Below are positions 56,501 to 64,000 of a DNA stretch of 64,000 nt, in pieces; position 1 is the stretch's first letter; each line of letters opens with the position of its first letter. The translations under genes and the position numbers were made by a program. Source of the stretch: Limnohabitans sp. TEGF004. Its GTDB lineage: Bacteria > Pseudomonadota > Gammaproteobacteria > Burkholderiales > Burkholderiaceae_C. The notes beneath the pieces are model-generated. The model saw only the letters and a list, made by a program, of their open reading frames with translations. It did no database searches and was not told the DNA's origin. The stretch covers positions 2,294,001-2,358,000 of the forward strand of contig NZ_AP027056.1 of the NCBI RefSeq assembly GCF_027924965.1, read 5' to 3'.

Positions 56501-59343
56501 GAGTTACCGTCTTCCAACAAGCGGCGCATGGCGCGCATGAGTTTGGCGATGTCGTCAAAGTGCAGGCCGGTAGTAGGTTCGTCGAACAAGAACAGCACGC
56601 CTTTTTTAGCGAGCGATTGGCGGCTCGATGTTTTGGCTTTGGCGGCCTCGGCCAAGAAGCCGGCTAGCTTCAATCGTTGCGCTTCTCCGCCGCTGAGTGT
56701 GGGCACTGGCTGCCCCAGCTTCACGTAGTCCAATCCCACATCGACGATCGGTTGCAACGTACGCACGACCTCACGATCTCCCGCAAAAATCTCCAGCGCT
56801 TCACCGACTGTGAGCTCCAACACATCTGCCACGTTGAGGGTGATTCGTGTCGTGACTGCGGGGGCAACGTCTTGCTCCTCTTCGCTTCGCTCAGAATGTC
56901 GCTGCGCCGTCACCCCCGCAGCCACGCCACGAATTTCGCGCTCAATGCGGACTTCTAGGATTTCGGGTCTGTAGCGTTGACCATTGCAGTCTTGGCATCT
57001 TAGGTAGACATCGCTTAAGAACTGCATTTCTACGTGCTCGAAACCTGAGCCACCGCAGGTGGGGCAACGGCCATCGCCGCTGTTGAAACTGAACTTGGAG
57101 GCTGTGTAGCCGCGCTGTTTAGATAAGGGTGCTACAGCGAAGATTTCGCGCACTGCGTCCCATGCACCCACGTAGCTGGCAGGGTTGGAACGCGCGGTTT
57201 TACCGATGGGCGACTGGTCCACAAACACCACATCGCTCAAGTAGTCTGCACCTAGCAAACGGTCGTGTGCGCCAGGTGTTTCTGTGGCACGGCCATAGTG
57301 ACGCAACAAGGCGGGCGTGAGCACGTCTTGAATAAGCGTGGACTTGCCCGAGCCGCTGACGCCGGTGATACACACCAAGCGTTGCAGCGGAAATTCGATG
57401 CTGAGGTTTTGCAGGTTGTGCTCGCGTGCACCTTCAAGAATCAAACGCGGTGTGTTGTCAGTGACCAAACGCTTGAGACCAAGGCCAATGGTTTTGCGTG
57501 CGCCCAAGTACGCGCCCGTGAGTGTGTCGGCTGATTTCAGGGCTTCGGTTGTGCCGTCAAACACAATCTGCCCGCCCTTCACGCCGGGGCCTGGACCCAT
57601 GTCGATGATGCGATCAGCACACATCATCACCGCAGGGTCGTGCTCCACCACTACCAGCGTGTTGCCCGCATTGCGCAGGCGCAGCATGGCTTCGTTGATG
57701 CGGTTCATGTCGCGTGGGTGCAGGCCGATGCTGGGCTCGTCCAGCACAAACAAGGTGTTGACCAACGAGGTGCCTAACGCCGTGGTGAGGTTGATGCGTT
57801 GCACCTCGCCGCCACTGAGCGTGCGGCTTTGGCGGTCAAGCGTGAGGTAGCCAATGCCCACATCACTAAGGTATTTCAAGCGCGTGCGAATTTCGTCCAT
57901 CAGCAAGTGCAAGGCTTGCGCGTCTGCGCCTGCCACATCCACCTGAGTGGCATTGAAAAATTGGTGCAACTTGTCGATGGGCAAGAGCATCAAGTCATGC
58001 AGACACAAACCGGGCATGGCTTCGAGTTGCGCGCGTGTCCATTGCACGCCTTGCGGCATGAAGCGTTTGGCGGGGGGCAGCACGGCGTCGGCATGCTCTT
58101 TGGTACCGATGCGCCATAGCAAGCTGTCGGTTTTCAAACGTGCGCCCGCGCAAGTTCCACACGGCGTGTAACTGCGGTACTTAGATAACAGCACGCGGAT
58201 GTGCATCTTGTACGACTTGCTCTCCAAGTATTCAAAGAAGCGTTTGACGCCATACCACTGGTGGTTCCACTTGCCTTTCCACAAAGGCGAGCCGTGAATC
58301 ACCCAGTCTTTGTGTTCTTGGCTCAGCTTGTACCAAGGCGTATCACGCGGAATGCCCTCGGCTTCGGCGTGGCGCATGAGGTCTTCTTGCGTCTCCACCC
58401 ATGCTGGGGTTTGGATGGTTTTGATCGCGCCTGCGCGCAAGGTGAGCTTGTCATTGGGTATCACCAGCCCGTAGTCCACGCCAATGACGCGGCCAAAACC
58501 TCGGCAGGTTTCGCAGGCACCCACGGCAGAGTTGAACGAAAACATTGAGGGGATGGGGTCGCTGTAGCGCAGATCGCTGTCAGGGCAATGCAAGCCCGTG
58601 GAGAAGCGCCAAAGTTCAGGTGTGGCTTCTGCGTCCAAGGACCAATACACATTCAATCGGCCACCGCCGCGTTTGATGGCCAGCTCAATCGCTTCCACCA
58701 CACGGGCTTGTTCGGTGTTACCCAGCTTGAAGCGGTCGGCCACCACATCTAGCAATTTGCGTGGGCCAGTGGGAGTGGCCACTTCGCGCTCAGCGTGAAT
58801 ACGGGTAAAGCCGCTCGCACTGAGCCACTGCTCCACCTCGGCCGCTGTGGTGTTGGCGGGCAACTCCACTGGGAAGGTCATGATGAGGCGCGGGTCTTGC
58901 GGTTGTGCTGCGCAGCGGCGTTGCAGCTCGGCATAAATGGTTTGCGGCGTGTCGTGCTGCACGGGCTGTGCGGTTTGGCGGTCAAACAAACTACCGGCAC
59001 GTGCGATGAGCAACTTCAAGTGGTCGTTCAGCTCGGTCATCGTGCCCACGGTGGAGCGCGAGCTGCGCACGGGGTTGGTCTGATCAATCGCAATCGCGGG
59101 GGGCACGCCTTCCACCTTATCGACGGCGGGGCGGTCCATGCGGTCTAAAAACTGACGCGCGTAAGCGCTGAAGGTTTCCACATAGCGACGCTGGCCTTCG
59201 GCGTACAAGGTGTCAAACACCAAACTTGACTTGCCCGAACCACTGGGGCCGGTAACCACCGTGAGCTCGCCGGTGCGAATGTCGAGGTCTAAGTTTTTGA
59301 GGTTGTGTTGGCGTGCGCCACGAATGCGGATGGTGCCTGTCAT
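53533..59343 (-). CDS. uvrA: Excinuclease ABC subunit UvrA, tandem double-length form with an internal repeat
   Basis: The damage-recognition ATPase of nucleotide excision repair. At 1936 residues it is two UvrA halves in one chain (1-1030 and 1034-1936). Four Walker A motifs lie near 33, 664, 1073 and 1617 and four [12 protein letters not shown] signatures near 510, 884, 1460 and 1815. Zinc-finger cysteine pairs include [20 protein letters not shown] and CETCRG. Both halves have [10 protein letters not shown] or [10 protein letters not shown] linkers. Near residues 803-834, just after a zinc finger, the chain [16 protein letters not shown] is encoded by hairpin repeat copy 3. Normal UvrA is about 940-970 residues; the long type is known in this group. 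Confidence 0.93.
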   Translation of the reverse strand: MTGTIRIRGARQHNLKNLDLDIRTGELTVVTGPSGSGKSSLVFDTLYAEGQRRYVETFSAYARQFLDRMDRPAVDKVEGVPPAIAIDQTNPVRSSRSTVGTMTELNDHLKLLIARAGSLFDRQTAQPVQHDTPQTIYAELQRRCAAQPQDPRLIMTFPVELPANTTAAEVEQWLSASGFTRIHAEREVATPTGPRKLLDVVADRFKLGNTEQARVVEAIELAIKRGGGRLNVYWSLDAEATPELWRFSTGLHCPDSDLRYSDPIPSMFSFNSAVGACETCRGFGRVIGVDYGLVIPNDKLTLRAGAIKTIQTPAWVETQEDLMRHAEAEGIPRDTPWYKLSQEHKDWVIHGSPLWKGKWNHQWYGVKRFFEYLESKSYKMHIRVLLSKYRSYTPCGTCAGARLKTDSLLWRIGTKEHADAVLPPAKRFMPQGVQWTRAQLEAMPGLCLHDLMLLPIDKLHQFFNATQVDVAGADAQALHLLMDEIRTRLKYLSDVGIGYLTLDRQSRTLSGGEVQRINLTTALGTSLVNTLFVLDEPSIGLHPRDMNRINEAMLRLRNAGNTLVVVEHDPAVMMCADRIIDMGPGPGVKGGQIVFDGTTEALKSADTLTGAYLGARKTIGLGLKRLVTDNTPRLILEGAREHNLQNLSIEFPLQRLVCITGVSGSGKSTLIQDVLTPALLRHYGRATETPGAHDRLLGADYLSDVVFVDQSPIGKTARSNPASYVGAWDAVREIFAVAPLSKQRGYTASKFSFNSGDGRCPTCGGSGFEHVEMQFLSDVYLRCQDCNGQRYRPEILEVRIEREIRGVAAGVTAQRHSERSEEEQDVAPAVTTRITLNVADVLELTVGEALEIFAGDREVVRTLQPIVDVGLDYVKLGQPVPTLSGGEAQRLKLAGFLAEAAKAKTSSRQSLAKKGVLFLFDEPTTGLHFDDIAKLMRAMRRLLEDGNSLIVIEHNLDVIRASDWLIDLGPEGGDAGGLLVAEGTPEVVRLHPTSHTGKALRDYAASMGVVYEIDGEKASAGLLAAEDTARFAKAARGVSIADGAIQIINAKEHNLKNLSVNIPRGKFNVITGVSGSGKSTLAFDILFNEGQRRYLESLNAYARSIVQPAGRPEVDAVYGIPPTVAIEQRLSRGGRKSTVGTTTEVWHFLRLLYVKLGTQHCTHDGAAVQPQTAERIAAQLMREFKGQHIGLMSPLVMNRKGVYTELADWARPRGYTHLRVDGHFLPTNGFPRLDRFKEHTIELPVASLEVSAQNETALRLALTIALEHGKGVVHVLSQLDGLREAMEAGTDTNSIGRLDVYSTKRACPVCDTSYAELDPRLFSYNSKHGWCPDCVGTGVKLNKDQRKVLDDSVRDDKDKGREQTFAEPDVDDLVDVACPTCEGTRLNATARAVKFAGVGITDIARLSVTEIRKWVEKLAMTGRDGDIARDLLPEIKSRLEFLEQVGLNYLTLDRGAPTLSGGEAQRIRLAAQLGSNLQGVCYVLDEPTIGLHARDNQILLNALHLLSDKGNTLVVVEHDEDTIRRADHIIDIGPSAGKRGGRLMGEGSVKNITDQAESQTGRYLLHAMRHPLQARRAVAGAELNWLSLEGASLHNLNDVSVEIPLKRLVAVTGVSGSGKSTIARDVLLHNVAAAVAQRSTQAGRKLDEEGKHPAWLGCTGLDGYQTIDRVLEVDQTPIGKTPRSCPATYIGFWDTIRKLFAETLEAKARGYGAGRFSFNTGEGRCHTCEGQGLRTIEMSFLPDVKVPCETCRGARFNPETLAVSWRGKSIGDVLQMEVDEAVEFFATMPNIAHPLQLLKDVGLGYLTLGQPSPTLSGGEAQRIKLVTELSKVRDDVTRRGNKAPHTLYVLDEPTVGLHMADVDKLIRVLHRLVDGGHSVVVIEHDLDVIAEADWIIDLGPEGGDGGGLIVAADTPEAVVALGTHTGVALKPVLART
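56843..56934 (-). repeat. Hairpin repeat copy 3, in frame inside uvrA
   Basis: Core (56870-56907) carries GCGACATTCTGAGCGAAGCG then AAGAGGAGC on the minus strand. Arms of 27 nt (56843-56869 and 56908-56934) pair with four differences; three are G-U pairs in the uvrA mRNA sense. It is translated as roughly 30 extra residues. Confidence 0.85.
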
Positions 59344-59469
59344 GGCGGGACCTTTTGAAGTGTGGCCAATATTCTAGGGATTCACACGGGTCCTGCTCTG
59401 CATCGGGGCATTGCCAGTCTTAAGCATTCAATCCATCAATCTTTGAGTGCCCCACAGGTCAACACCAAG

Positions 59470-59499
59470 CAAAACGCCACGGACCAGCCGTGGCGTTTT
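59470..59499 (-). terminator. Terminator of the small membrane protein gene
   Basis: CAAAACGCCACGG and CCGTGGCGTTTTG form a 13 bp stem with the loop ACCAG. It lies between two minus-strand genes, 22 bp past the small gene's stop. Confidence 0.82.
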
Positions 59500-59521
59500 G
59501 ACTGAGCAAAGTAACGAAAAA

Positions 59522-59704
59522 TTACTTGGCAGCAGAAGCGTCGGCAGACGCGCCAGAGGCCGCGACAGATGCAGCTTCAGCAGGCGCATGGATCGCCTCC
59601 TCGCCGTGCTTCTCTCCGCCCATGTCCAAGCTGTCGCCACCTTTGAAAATGACGAACATGGCCAGTGCCGCGAAGATGACGAAACCCACAAAAATTTTCA
59701 ACAT
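59522..59704 (-). CDS. Small single-span membrane protein, hypothetical
   Basis: A 60-residue protein with one N-terminal membrane helix (KIFVGFVIFAALAMFVIF), a Gly-Asp-rich middle (KGGDSLDMGGEKHGEEAIH) and a low-complexity tail of Ala and Ser. I do not recognise a family. A terminator on each side makes it a separate transcription unit, and GGAG lies near the start (TCGGAGATTTGATATG), so it is probably real. Confidence 0.65.
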   Translation of the reverse strand: MLKIFVGFVIFAALAMFVIFKGGDSLDMGGEKHGEEAIHAPAEAASVAASGASADASAAK

Positions 59705-59727
59705 ATCAAATCTCCGAAATCAGTAAA

Positions 59728-59750
59728 AAGCCCTCCACTAGGGAGGGCTT
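59728..59750 (-). terminator. Terminator of the MHS-type permease gene
   Basis: AAGCCCTCC and GGAGGGCTT form a 9 bp stem with the loop ACTAG; on the minus strand it continues TTTTTACTG. 41 bp past the permease stop. Confidence 0.82.
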
Positions 59751-59790
59751 GAATGTAGCACCTAGGTCTCCCTAGGTTGCTTACATTGGC

Positions 59791-61449
59791 TTAGTCGTCA
59801 GCGTAGATGTCGACGTCTTTGGTTTCTTTCACAAAGATCATGCCGATGACGAAGGTCATACCAGCGATGATGATTGGGTACCACAAGCCGTTGTACATAT
59901 TGCCGGTCTGCGCCACGATCGCGAAAGCGGTGGTGGGCAGCAAGCCGCCGAACCAGCCGTTACCGATGTGATAAGGCAGAGACATAGAGGTGTAACGGAT
60001 ACGTGTTGGGAACATTTCCACCAACATCGCAGCGATAGGACCGTAAACCATGGTCACCAAAATCACCAAGTAAGTGAGGATGATGGTGATCTTGACTTTG
60101 TCCACTTTGGCTGGATCAGCTTTGGCTGGGTAGCCGGCAGCTTTCAAAGCCTCAGCAACTGCTTTGCGGAACTCAGCAGACTTAGCCTTGGCTTCGTCAG
60201 CTGGCAAGCCTTTAGAGCTGTAGCTAGGGATTTCGACTTCGCCAATCTTGATGGTGGCTGGCGTACCGGCAGCACCTGCGGCGTTTTCGTAGCTCACAGA
60301 GCTAGCAGCCAACACTTGCTTCGCGATGTCGCAAGAGCTGGTGAACTTCACAGTACCTGTGGGGTTGAACTGGAATGAACACTCAGCAGCATCAGCGGTC
60401 ACAACCACTTTGTTCTTTTGTTGTGCAGCGTACAAGTCTGGGTTAGCAGCCTTGGTCAGTGCTTCGAACACGGGGAAGTAAGTCAACACAGCCAACAAGC
60501 AACCCAACATGATGATGGGCTTGCGGCCAATCTTGTCAGACAACGAGCCGAAGATGATGAAGAAAGGCGTACCGATCAACAACGACACAGCCACCAAGAT
60601 GTTGGCCGTTGCGCCGTCCACTTTCAACGCTTGTGTCAAGAAGAACAAGGCGTAGAACTGACCCGAGTACCACACCACCGCTTGACCTGCAGTCAAACCG
60701 ATGAGGGCCAAGATCACGATCTTCAGGTTTTTCCATTGGCCGAAAGATTCGGTCAGTGGCGCCTTAGATGTTTTGCCTTCTGCCTTCATTTTCACGAAAG
60801 CAGGTGACTCGTTCATCGACAAACGGATGTAGACCGACACGGCCAACAAAGCGATAGACACGATGAACGGCACACGCCAGCCCCACTCAGCAAATGCTTC
60901 TTCGCCGATGGCAGTACGTGTACCCAAGATCACCATCAACGACAGGAACAAGCCCAAGGTCGCAGTGGTTTGAATCCAAGAGGTGTAAGCACCGCGCTTG
61001 TCGTGAGGTGCGTGCTCAGCAACGTATGTAGCAGCGCCGCCGTACTCGCCGCCCAAAGCCAGACCTTGCAGCAAACGCAAGCAGATCAGGATCACAGGAG
61101 CAGCCACACCAATGCTGGCGTAGTTAGGCAAGATACCCACGATGAACGTGGACAAGCCCATGATCAGAATGGTCACCAAGAAGGTGTACTTGCGGCCGAT
61201 CATGTCGCCCAACCGGCCGAAGAAAATCGCGCCGAAAGGACGCACGATGAAGCCGGCAGCAAAAGCCAACAAAGCGAAGATGAACGCAGAACCTTCATCC
61301 AAGCCGCTGAAGAATTGCTTCGCAATAATTGCAGCGAGTGAACCGTAAAGGTAGAAGTCGTACCACTCGAAAACGGTACCTAATGAAGAAGCGAAGATCA
61401 CCTTCTTTTCTTCAGCTGACATCGGGCGATTGACGTCTAGTGTTGCCAT
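59791..61449 (-). CDS. MFS transporter of the metabolite:H+ symporter (MHS) family with a large periplasmic insert
   Basis: A 552-residue permease related to ProP, ShiA and KgtP. MHS marks are GTVFEWYDFYLYG, GRLGDMIGRKYTF, GLALGGEYGGAA and FPTRIRYTSMSLPYHIGNG. Between helices 9/10 and the next pair is an insert of about 120 residues (roughly 335-455) with two cysteines (AAECSFQF; TSSCDIAK), predicted to lie outside the membrane. AAGGAG precedes the ATG at 61449. Substrate is unknown; the divergent neighbour is an acetate uptake pair, so an organic acid is plausible. Confidence 0.85.
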   Translation of the reverse strand: MATLDVNRPMSAEEKKVIFASSLGTVFEWYDFYLYGSLAAIIAKQFFSGLDEGSAFIFALLAFAAGFIVRPFGAIFFGRLGDMIGRKYTFLVTILIMGLSTFIVGILPNYASIGVAAPVILICLRLLQGLALGGEYGGAATYVAEHAPHDKRGAYTSWIQTTATLGLFLSLMVILGTRTAIGEEAFAEWGWRVPFIVSIALLAVSVYIRLSMNESPAFVKMKAEGKTSKAPLTESFGQWKNLKIVILALIGLTAGQAVVWYSGQFYALFFLTQALKVDGATANILVAVSLLIGTPFFIIFGSLSDKIGRKPIIMLGCLLAVLTYFPVFEALTKAANPDLYAAQQKNKVVVTADAAECSFQFNPTGTVKFTSSCDIAKQVLAASSVSYENAAGAAGTPATIKIGEVEIPSYSSKGLPADEAKAKSAEFRKAVAEALKAAGYPAKADPAKVDKVKITIILTYLVILVTMVYGPIAAMLVEMFPTRIRYTSMSLPYHIGNGWFGGLLPTTAFAIVAQTGNMYNGLWYPIIIAGMTFVIGMIFVKETKDVDIYADD

Positions 61450-61841
61450 ATTTTTTGTCTCCTTAGACTTTTGATTGCAGCCCCTGAGGCGCGGCTGTGG
61501 CGGCAACTATCTGCGGGCAAACTGACCAATTTCTGACGCATCAACACTGACACACACTGATCAAAAAACGCAGAAATTGCCGAATCAAGTAAAAACCCTC
61601 TGCGGTTTTTTCTACATGCGAAATACGAATCCAAAACATGCCCTAAAAGCGAAAATTGCTCGCCAAATAGCGTAAGGGTTTACACCGACAAAAATTATTT
61701 ATCTTTAGGTGTTCTCCTCTGTCGCCACCCATTTATCCATACGACACGTAAGGGCTTGGTCAGTCCATTTCTACACAATGGCTAAGTCAACGAAGGAAGC
61801 ATCCTTCTTGCGTTTTTTTATAACCCAAATGGAAGATAACA
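61450..61841. other. Intergenic region between divergent permease genes
   Basis: No convincing gene in 392 bp. It holds two direct copies of CGTAAGGGYTT (61671-61681 and 61747-61757), a small AAAACC/GGTTTT hairpin with a T-run near 61587-61609, and a GAAGGA/TCCTTC hairpin shortly before the DUF485 gene. TATAAC at 61819 is a weak -10 candidate for the acetate genes. GGAAG precedes the DUF485 start. Confidence 0.5.
61671..61757. promoter_or_regulatory. Candidate regulator sites upstream of the acetate uptake genes
   Basis: CGTAAGGGTTT at 61671-61681 and CGTAAGGGCTT at 61747-61757 are direct repeats with starts 76 bp apart, about seven helical turns, 85-170 bp upstream of the DUF485 gene. The spacing suits a response regulator; in other proteobacteria acs/actP are controlled by a CrbSR-type system. 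Assignment is inference. Confidence 0.35.
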
Positions 61842-62150
61842 ATGAGTGATCCAGTGGTCGACAAGATCCAGAACCACCCGAAATACAAAGAACTGCGCGC
61901 CAAGCGTGGTGGCTTCGGTTGGTTCCTCGCCGTGTTGATGTTGGTCGTGTACTACGGCTACATCGCATTGATTGCATTTAACAAACCTTTCCTCGCACAA
62001 CCTATCGGTGCAGGCGTAACCACTGTAGGTATTCCATTGGGCATGGGCGTGATCATTTTCACCATCGTGATCACCGGCATCTATGTGAACCGCGCGAACA
62101 GCGAATACGACACGTTGACCAAGGAAATCTTGGAGGACGCAACCAAATGA
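61842..62150 (+). CDS. DUF485 inner-membrane protein (YjcH-like)
   Basis: A 102-residue membrane protein with two helices (about 27-50 and 60-85) and the DUF485 start [11 protein letters not shown]. It is the usual partner upstream of ActP-type acetate permeases; its function is not known. Its stop overlaps the actP start in an ATGA. Confidence 0.9.
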   Translation: MSDPVVDKIQNHPKYKELRAKRGGFGWFLAVLMLVVYYGYIALIAFNKPFLAQPIGAGVTTVGIPLGMGVIIFTIVITGIYVNRANSEYDTLTKEILEDATK

Positions 62151-63940
62151 AAAAAATCTCCACACTCTTAGGCGCTTGTCTGGCGCTGGCGGCAGGCTCA
62201 GCCTTCGCAGCAGGTGCTGACCTGGGTGAAACCACCAAGCAAGCCACCAACTGGACTGCCATCGTCATGTTCGGCGCATTCGTCATTGCCACGTTGGGCA
62301 TCACGAAATGGGCTGCTGCCAAAACCAAATCTGCTGCTGACTTCTACACAGCGGGTGGCGGCATCACGGGCTTCCAAAACGGCTTGGCGATTGCGGGCGA
62401 CTACATGTCGGCCGCTTCGTTCCTCGGCATTTCCGCTGCTGTGATGGCATCGGGCTATGACGGCTTGATCTACTCCATCGGCTTTCTGGTCGGCTGGCCT
62501 GTGATCACCTTCTTGATGGCCGAGCGTCTGCGCAACTTGGGCAAATTCACGTTTGCCGACGTGGCAGGCTACCGCTTCGCTCAAACCCCGATCCGCGCCT
62601 TTGCTGCCTCTGGCACGTTGGTGGTGGTGGCTTTCTATTTGATCGCTCAAATGGTGGGCGCGGGCTCATTGATCAAACTGTTGTTCGGTTTGGACTACTG
62701 GATCGCCGTGGTGTTGGTCGGTGCATTGATGATGGTGTACGTGTTGTTCGGCGGCATGACTGCCACAACATGGGTGCAAATTATCAAAGCCATCATGCTG
62801 CTCGCCGGTGTGACCTTCATGGCCTTCATGGTCTTGGCGCAATTCGGTTTCAGCCCTGAAGCTTTGTTTGCCAAAGGCGTTGAAGTGAAAACAGCTTTGG
62901 CTGGCGTTGCCAAGGAAGCTGCCATTGCAGCGGCCACCGCCTCTGCAGCTGCCGCTGCCACACCTGAAGCCGCTGCTGCTGCCTCTGCTGCGTTGGACAA
63001 AGCCAATGCAACTGATGCCGCCAAAGTTGGCATGTCCATCATGGGCCCAGGCGGCTTCATCAAGGACCCGATCTCTGCCATTTCTTTCGGTATGGCTTTG
63101 ATGTTCGGTACTGCTGGTTTGCCACACATCTTGATGCGCTTCTTCACGGTGCCTGATGCCAAAGAAGCTCGTAAATCTGTGTTCTGGGCAACCACATGGA
63201 TTGGCTACTTCTACGTGTTGATTTTCATCATCGGTTTCGGCGCCATCACTTTGGTGATCACCAACCCTGAATTGAACGCACAACTCAAAGCCGGTGGCGC
63301 CAACATGGCGGCGGTGCTGGTGGCGAAGGCTGTTGGCGGCGACGTGTTCTTCGGCTTCATCTCTGCCGTGGCCTTCGCAACCATCTTGGCTGTGGTGGCT
63401 GGCTTGACCTTGTCTGGCGCATCTGCTGTGTCACACGACTTGTACGCGACGGTGTTCAAGAAGGGCAACGCTGACAGCGCGTCTGAATTGCGCGTGTCTC
63501 GCATCACCACCTTGGCGCTCGGCGTCGTGGCTGTGGTGTTGGGCATTGCGTTTGAAAAGCAAAACATCGCCTTCATGGTGGCCTTGGCTTTCGCGATTGC
63601 CGCGTCGGCTAACTTCCCTGTGTTGTTCATGTCTGTGCTGTGGAAAGATTGCACGACCAAAGGCGCCGTCATCGGTGGCTTCTTAGGTCTGATCTCTTCT
63701 GTGGCTTTGACCGTGGTGTCGCCTTCTGTGTGGGAAGCCGCACTGGGCAACCCAAAGGGTTCAGCATGGTTCCCTTATGCCTCACCTGCCTTGTTCTCGA
63801 TGACCATTGGCTTCGTGGGCATCTGGTTGTTCTCCATCTTGGACAACAGCGAACAAGCCAAGAAAGAGCGCGCAGCGTTCGCCGCACAACAAGTGCGTTC
63901 GGAAACTGGCTACGGCGCTTCTGGTGCATCGGGTCACTAA
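62147..63940 (+). CDS. actP: Cation/acetate symporter ActP
   Basis: A 597-residue sodium:solute symporter for acetate and other short monocarboxylates. After a cleavable signal peptide (ending AFAAGAD) come about 13 helices; family blocks are [44 protein letters not shown] and [12 protein letters not shown]. Between helices 6 and 7 there is an Ala-rich insert of about 45 residues (near 247-292), which makes it longer than E. coli ActP (549). Translationally coupled to the DUF485 gene. Confidence 0.94.
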   Translation: MKKISTLLGACLALAAGSAFAAGADLGETTKQATNWTAIVMFGAFVIATLGITKWAAAKTKSAADFYTAGGGITGFQNGLAIAGDYMSAASFLGISAAVMASGYDGLIYSIGFLVGWPVITFLMAERLRNLGKFTFADVAGYRFAQTPIRAFAASGTLVVVAFYLIAQMVGAGSLIKLLFGLDYWIAVVLVGALMMVYVLFGGMTATTWVQIIKAIMLLAGVTFMAFMVLAQFGFSPEALFAKGVEVKTALAGVAKEAAIAAATASAAAAATPEAAAAASAALDKANATDAAKVGMSIMGPGGFIKDPISAISFGMALMFGTAGLPHILMRFFTVPDAKEARKSVFWATTWIGYFYVLIFIIGFGAITLVITNPELNAQLKAGGANMAAVLVAKAVGGDVFFGFISAVAFATILAVVAGLTLSGASAVSHDLYATVFKKGNADSASELRVSRITTLALGVVAVVLGIAFEKQNIAFMVALAFAIAASANFPVLFMSVLWKDCTTKGAVIGGFLGLISSVALTVVSPSVWEAALGNPKGSAWFPYASPALFSMTIGFVGIWLFSILDNSEQAKKERAAFAAQQVRSETGYGASGASGH

Positions 63941-63952
63941 GACCTTCTGCAA

Positions 63953-63972
63953 CTGAGCCCTTCGGGGCTCAG
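63953..63972 (+). terminator. Hairpin downstream of actP
   Basis: CTGAGCCC and GGGCTCAG close on a TTCG tetraloop 12 bp past the actP stop. There is no T-run, so it may stabilise the 3' end more than terminate. Confidence 0.5.
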
Positions 63973-64000
63973 GCCTTACGAAAACCGAGCATGCGTGCTC

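Noticed and set aside
61437..61634. Short minus-strand frame of 65 codons upstream of the MHS permease
   Set aside because: Overlaps the permease start and its leader and has no recognisable features.
1..64000. tRNA, rRNA, prophage, toxin-antitoxin, restriction or defence genes
   Set aside because: None seen on reading both strands; the window is core housekeeping DNA apart from the RAYT element and the hairpin repeats.

Overview
The window looks like a chromosomal core region of a betaproteobacterium of the order Burkholderiales, most likely the family Comamonadaceae. The reasons are the order ponA / pil genes / aroK / aroB / dgt / gltBD, the SAH riboswitch upstream of an ahcY-tlyA-metF operon, the double-length tandem UvrA, the MsrPQ pair, and the close similarity of many proteins to what I know of that family. 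This placement rests on gene content and order only; no rRNA or tRNA gene is present. Nearly all DNA is coding, with many ATGA stop/start overlaps. I saw no CRISPR array, phage or plasmid functions.

Layout. 1-7.6 kb: end of an mla phospholipid-transport operon (mlaF, partial mlaE) behind glutamate synthase gltB-gltD. 7.6-8.4 kb: a REP-associated tyrosine transposase (RAYT) element inserted directly upstream of the gltB promoter. 8.4-13.9 kb: a methyltransferase, an MFS permease with a DUF1415 protein, dgt, aroB, aroK. 13.9-17.7 kb: a condensed type IV pilus operon in which PilM is fused to PilN and PilO to PilP, followed by a short PilQ. 17.8-22.1 kb: penicillin-binding protein 1A, cyaY, lptM, lysA. 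22.1-27.2 kb: msrQ/msrP, a dihemic cytochrome c, engB and two lipid A acyltransferases. 27.2-31 kb: metK with a structured leader, an Atm1-type ABC exporter and a YciA thioesterase. 31-35.3 kb: a TetR-headed fatty-acid oxidation operon carrying a DUF2147 protein. 35.3-41.9 kb: phosphatase, ruvAB, phoH-ybeY, a CDF metal transporter-dtd-dbpA operon. 41.9-48.2 kb: tyrS, an M23 peptidase with anmK, erpA, rplM-rpsI, rlmJ. 48.3-51.6 kb: the SAH-riboswitch operon. 51.6-59.3 kb: prfC and a giant uvrA, decorated by three copies of a hairpin repeat, one of them in frame inside uvrA. 59.5-63.9 kb: a small membrane protein, an MHS-type permease, and a DUF485-ActP acetate uptake pair.

Themes. Several genes serve the methyl cycle: metK makes SAM, ahcY removes SAH, metF supplies methyl groups, and rlmJ, tlyA and others use SAM. 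The most unusual observations are (1) a hairpin repeat with a conserved core of about 38 nt held in locus-specific arms whose mismatches are mostly G-U wobbles in one RNA orientation, one copy being translated inside UvrA; (2) the fused PilMN and PilOP proteins, which resemble the type II secretion GspL plan; (3) a terminator-like hairpin ending exactly at the metK start codon. Start codons were re-chosen wherever an upstream extension looked non-coding; some are GTG or TTG.
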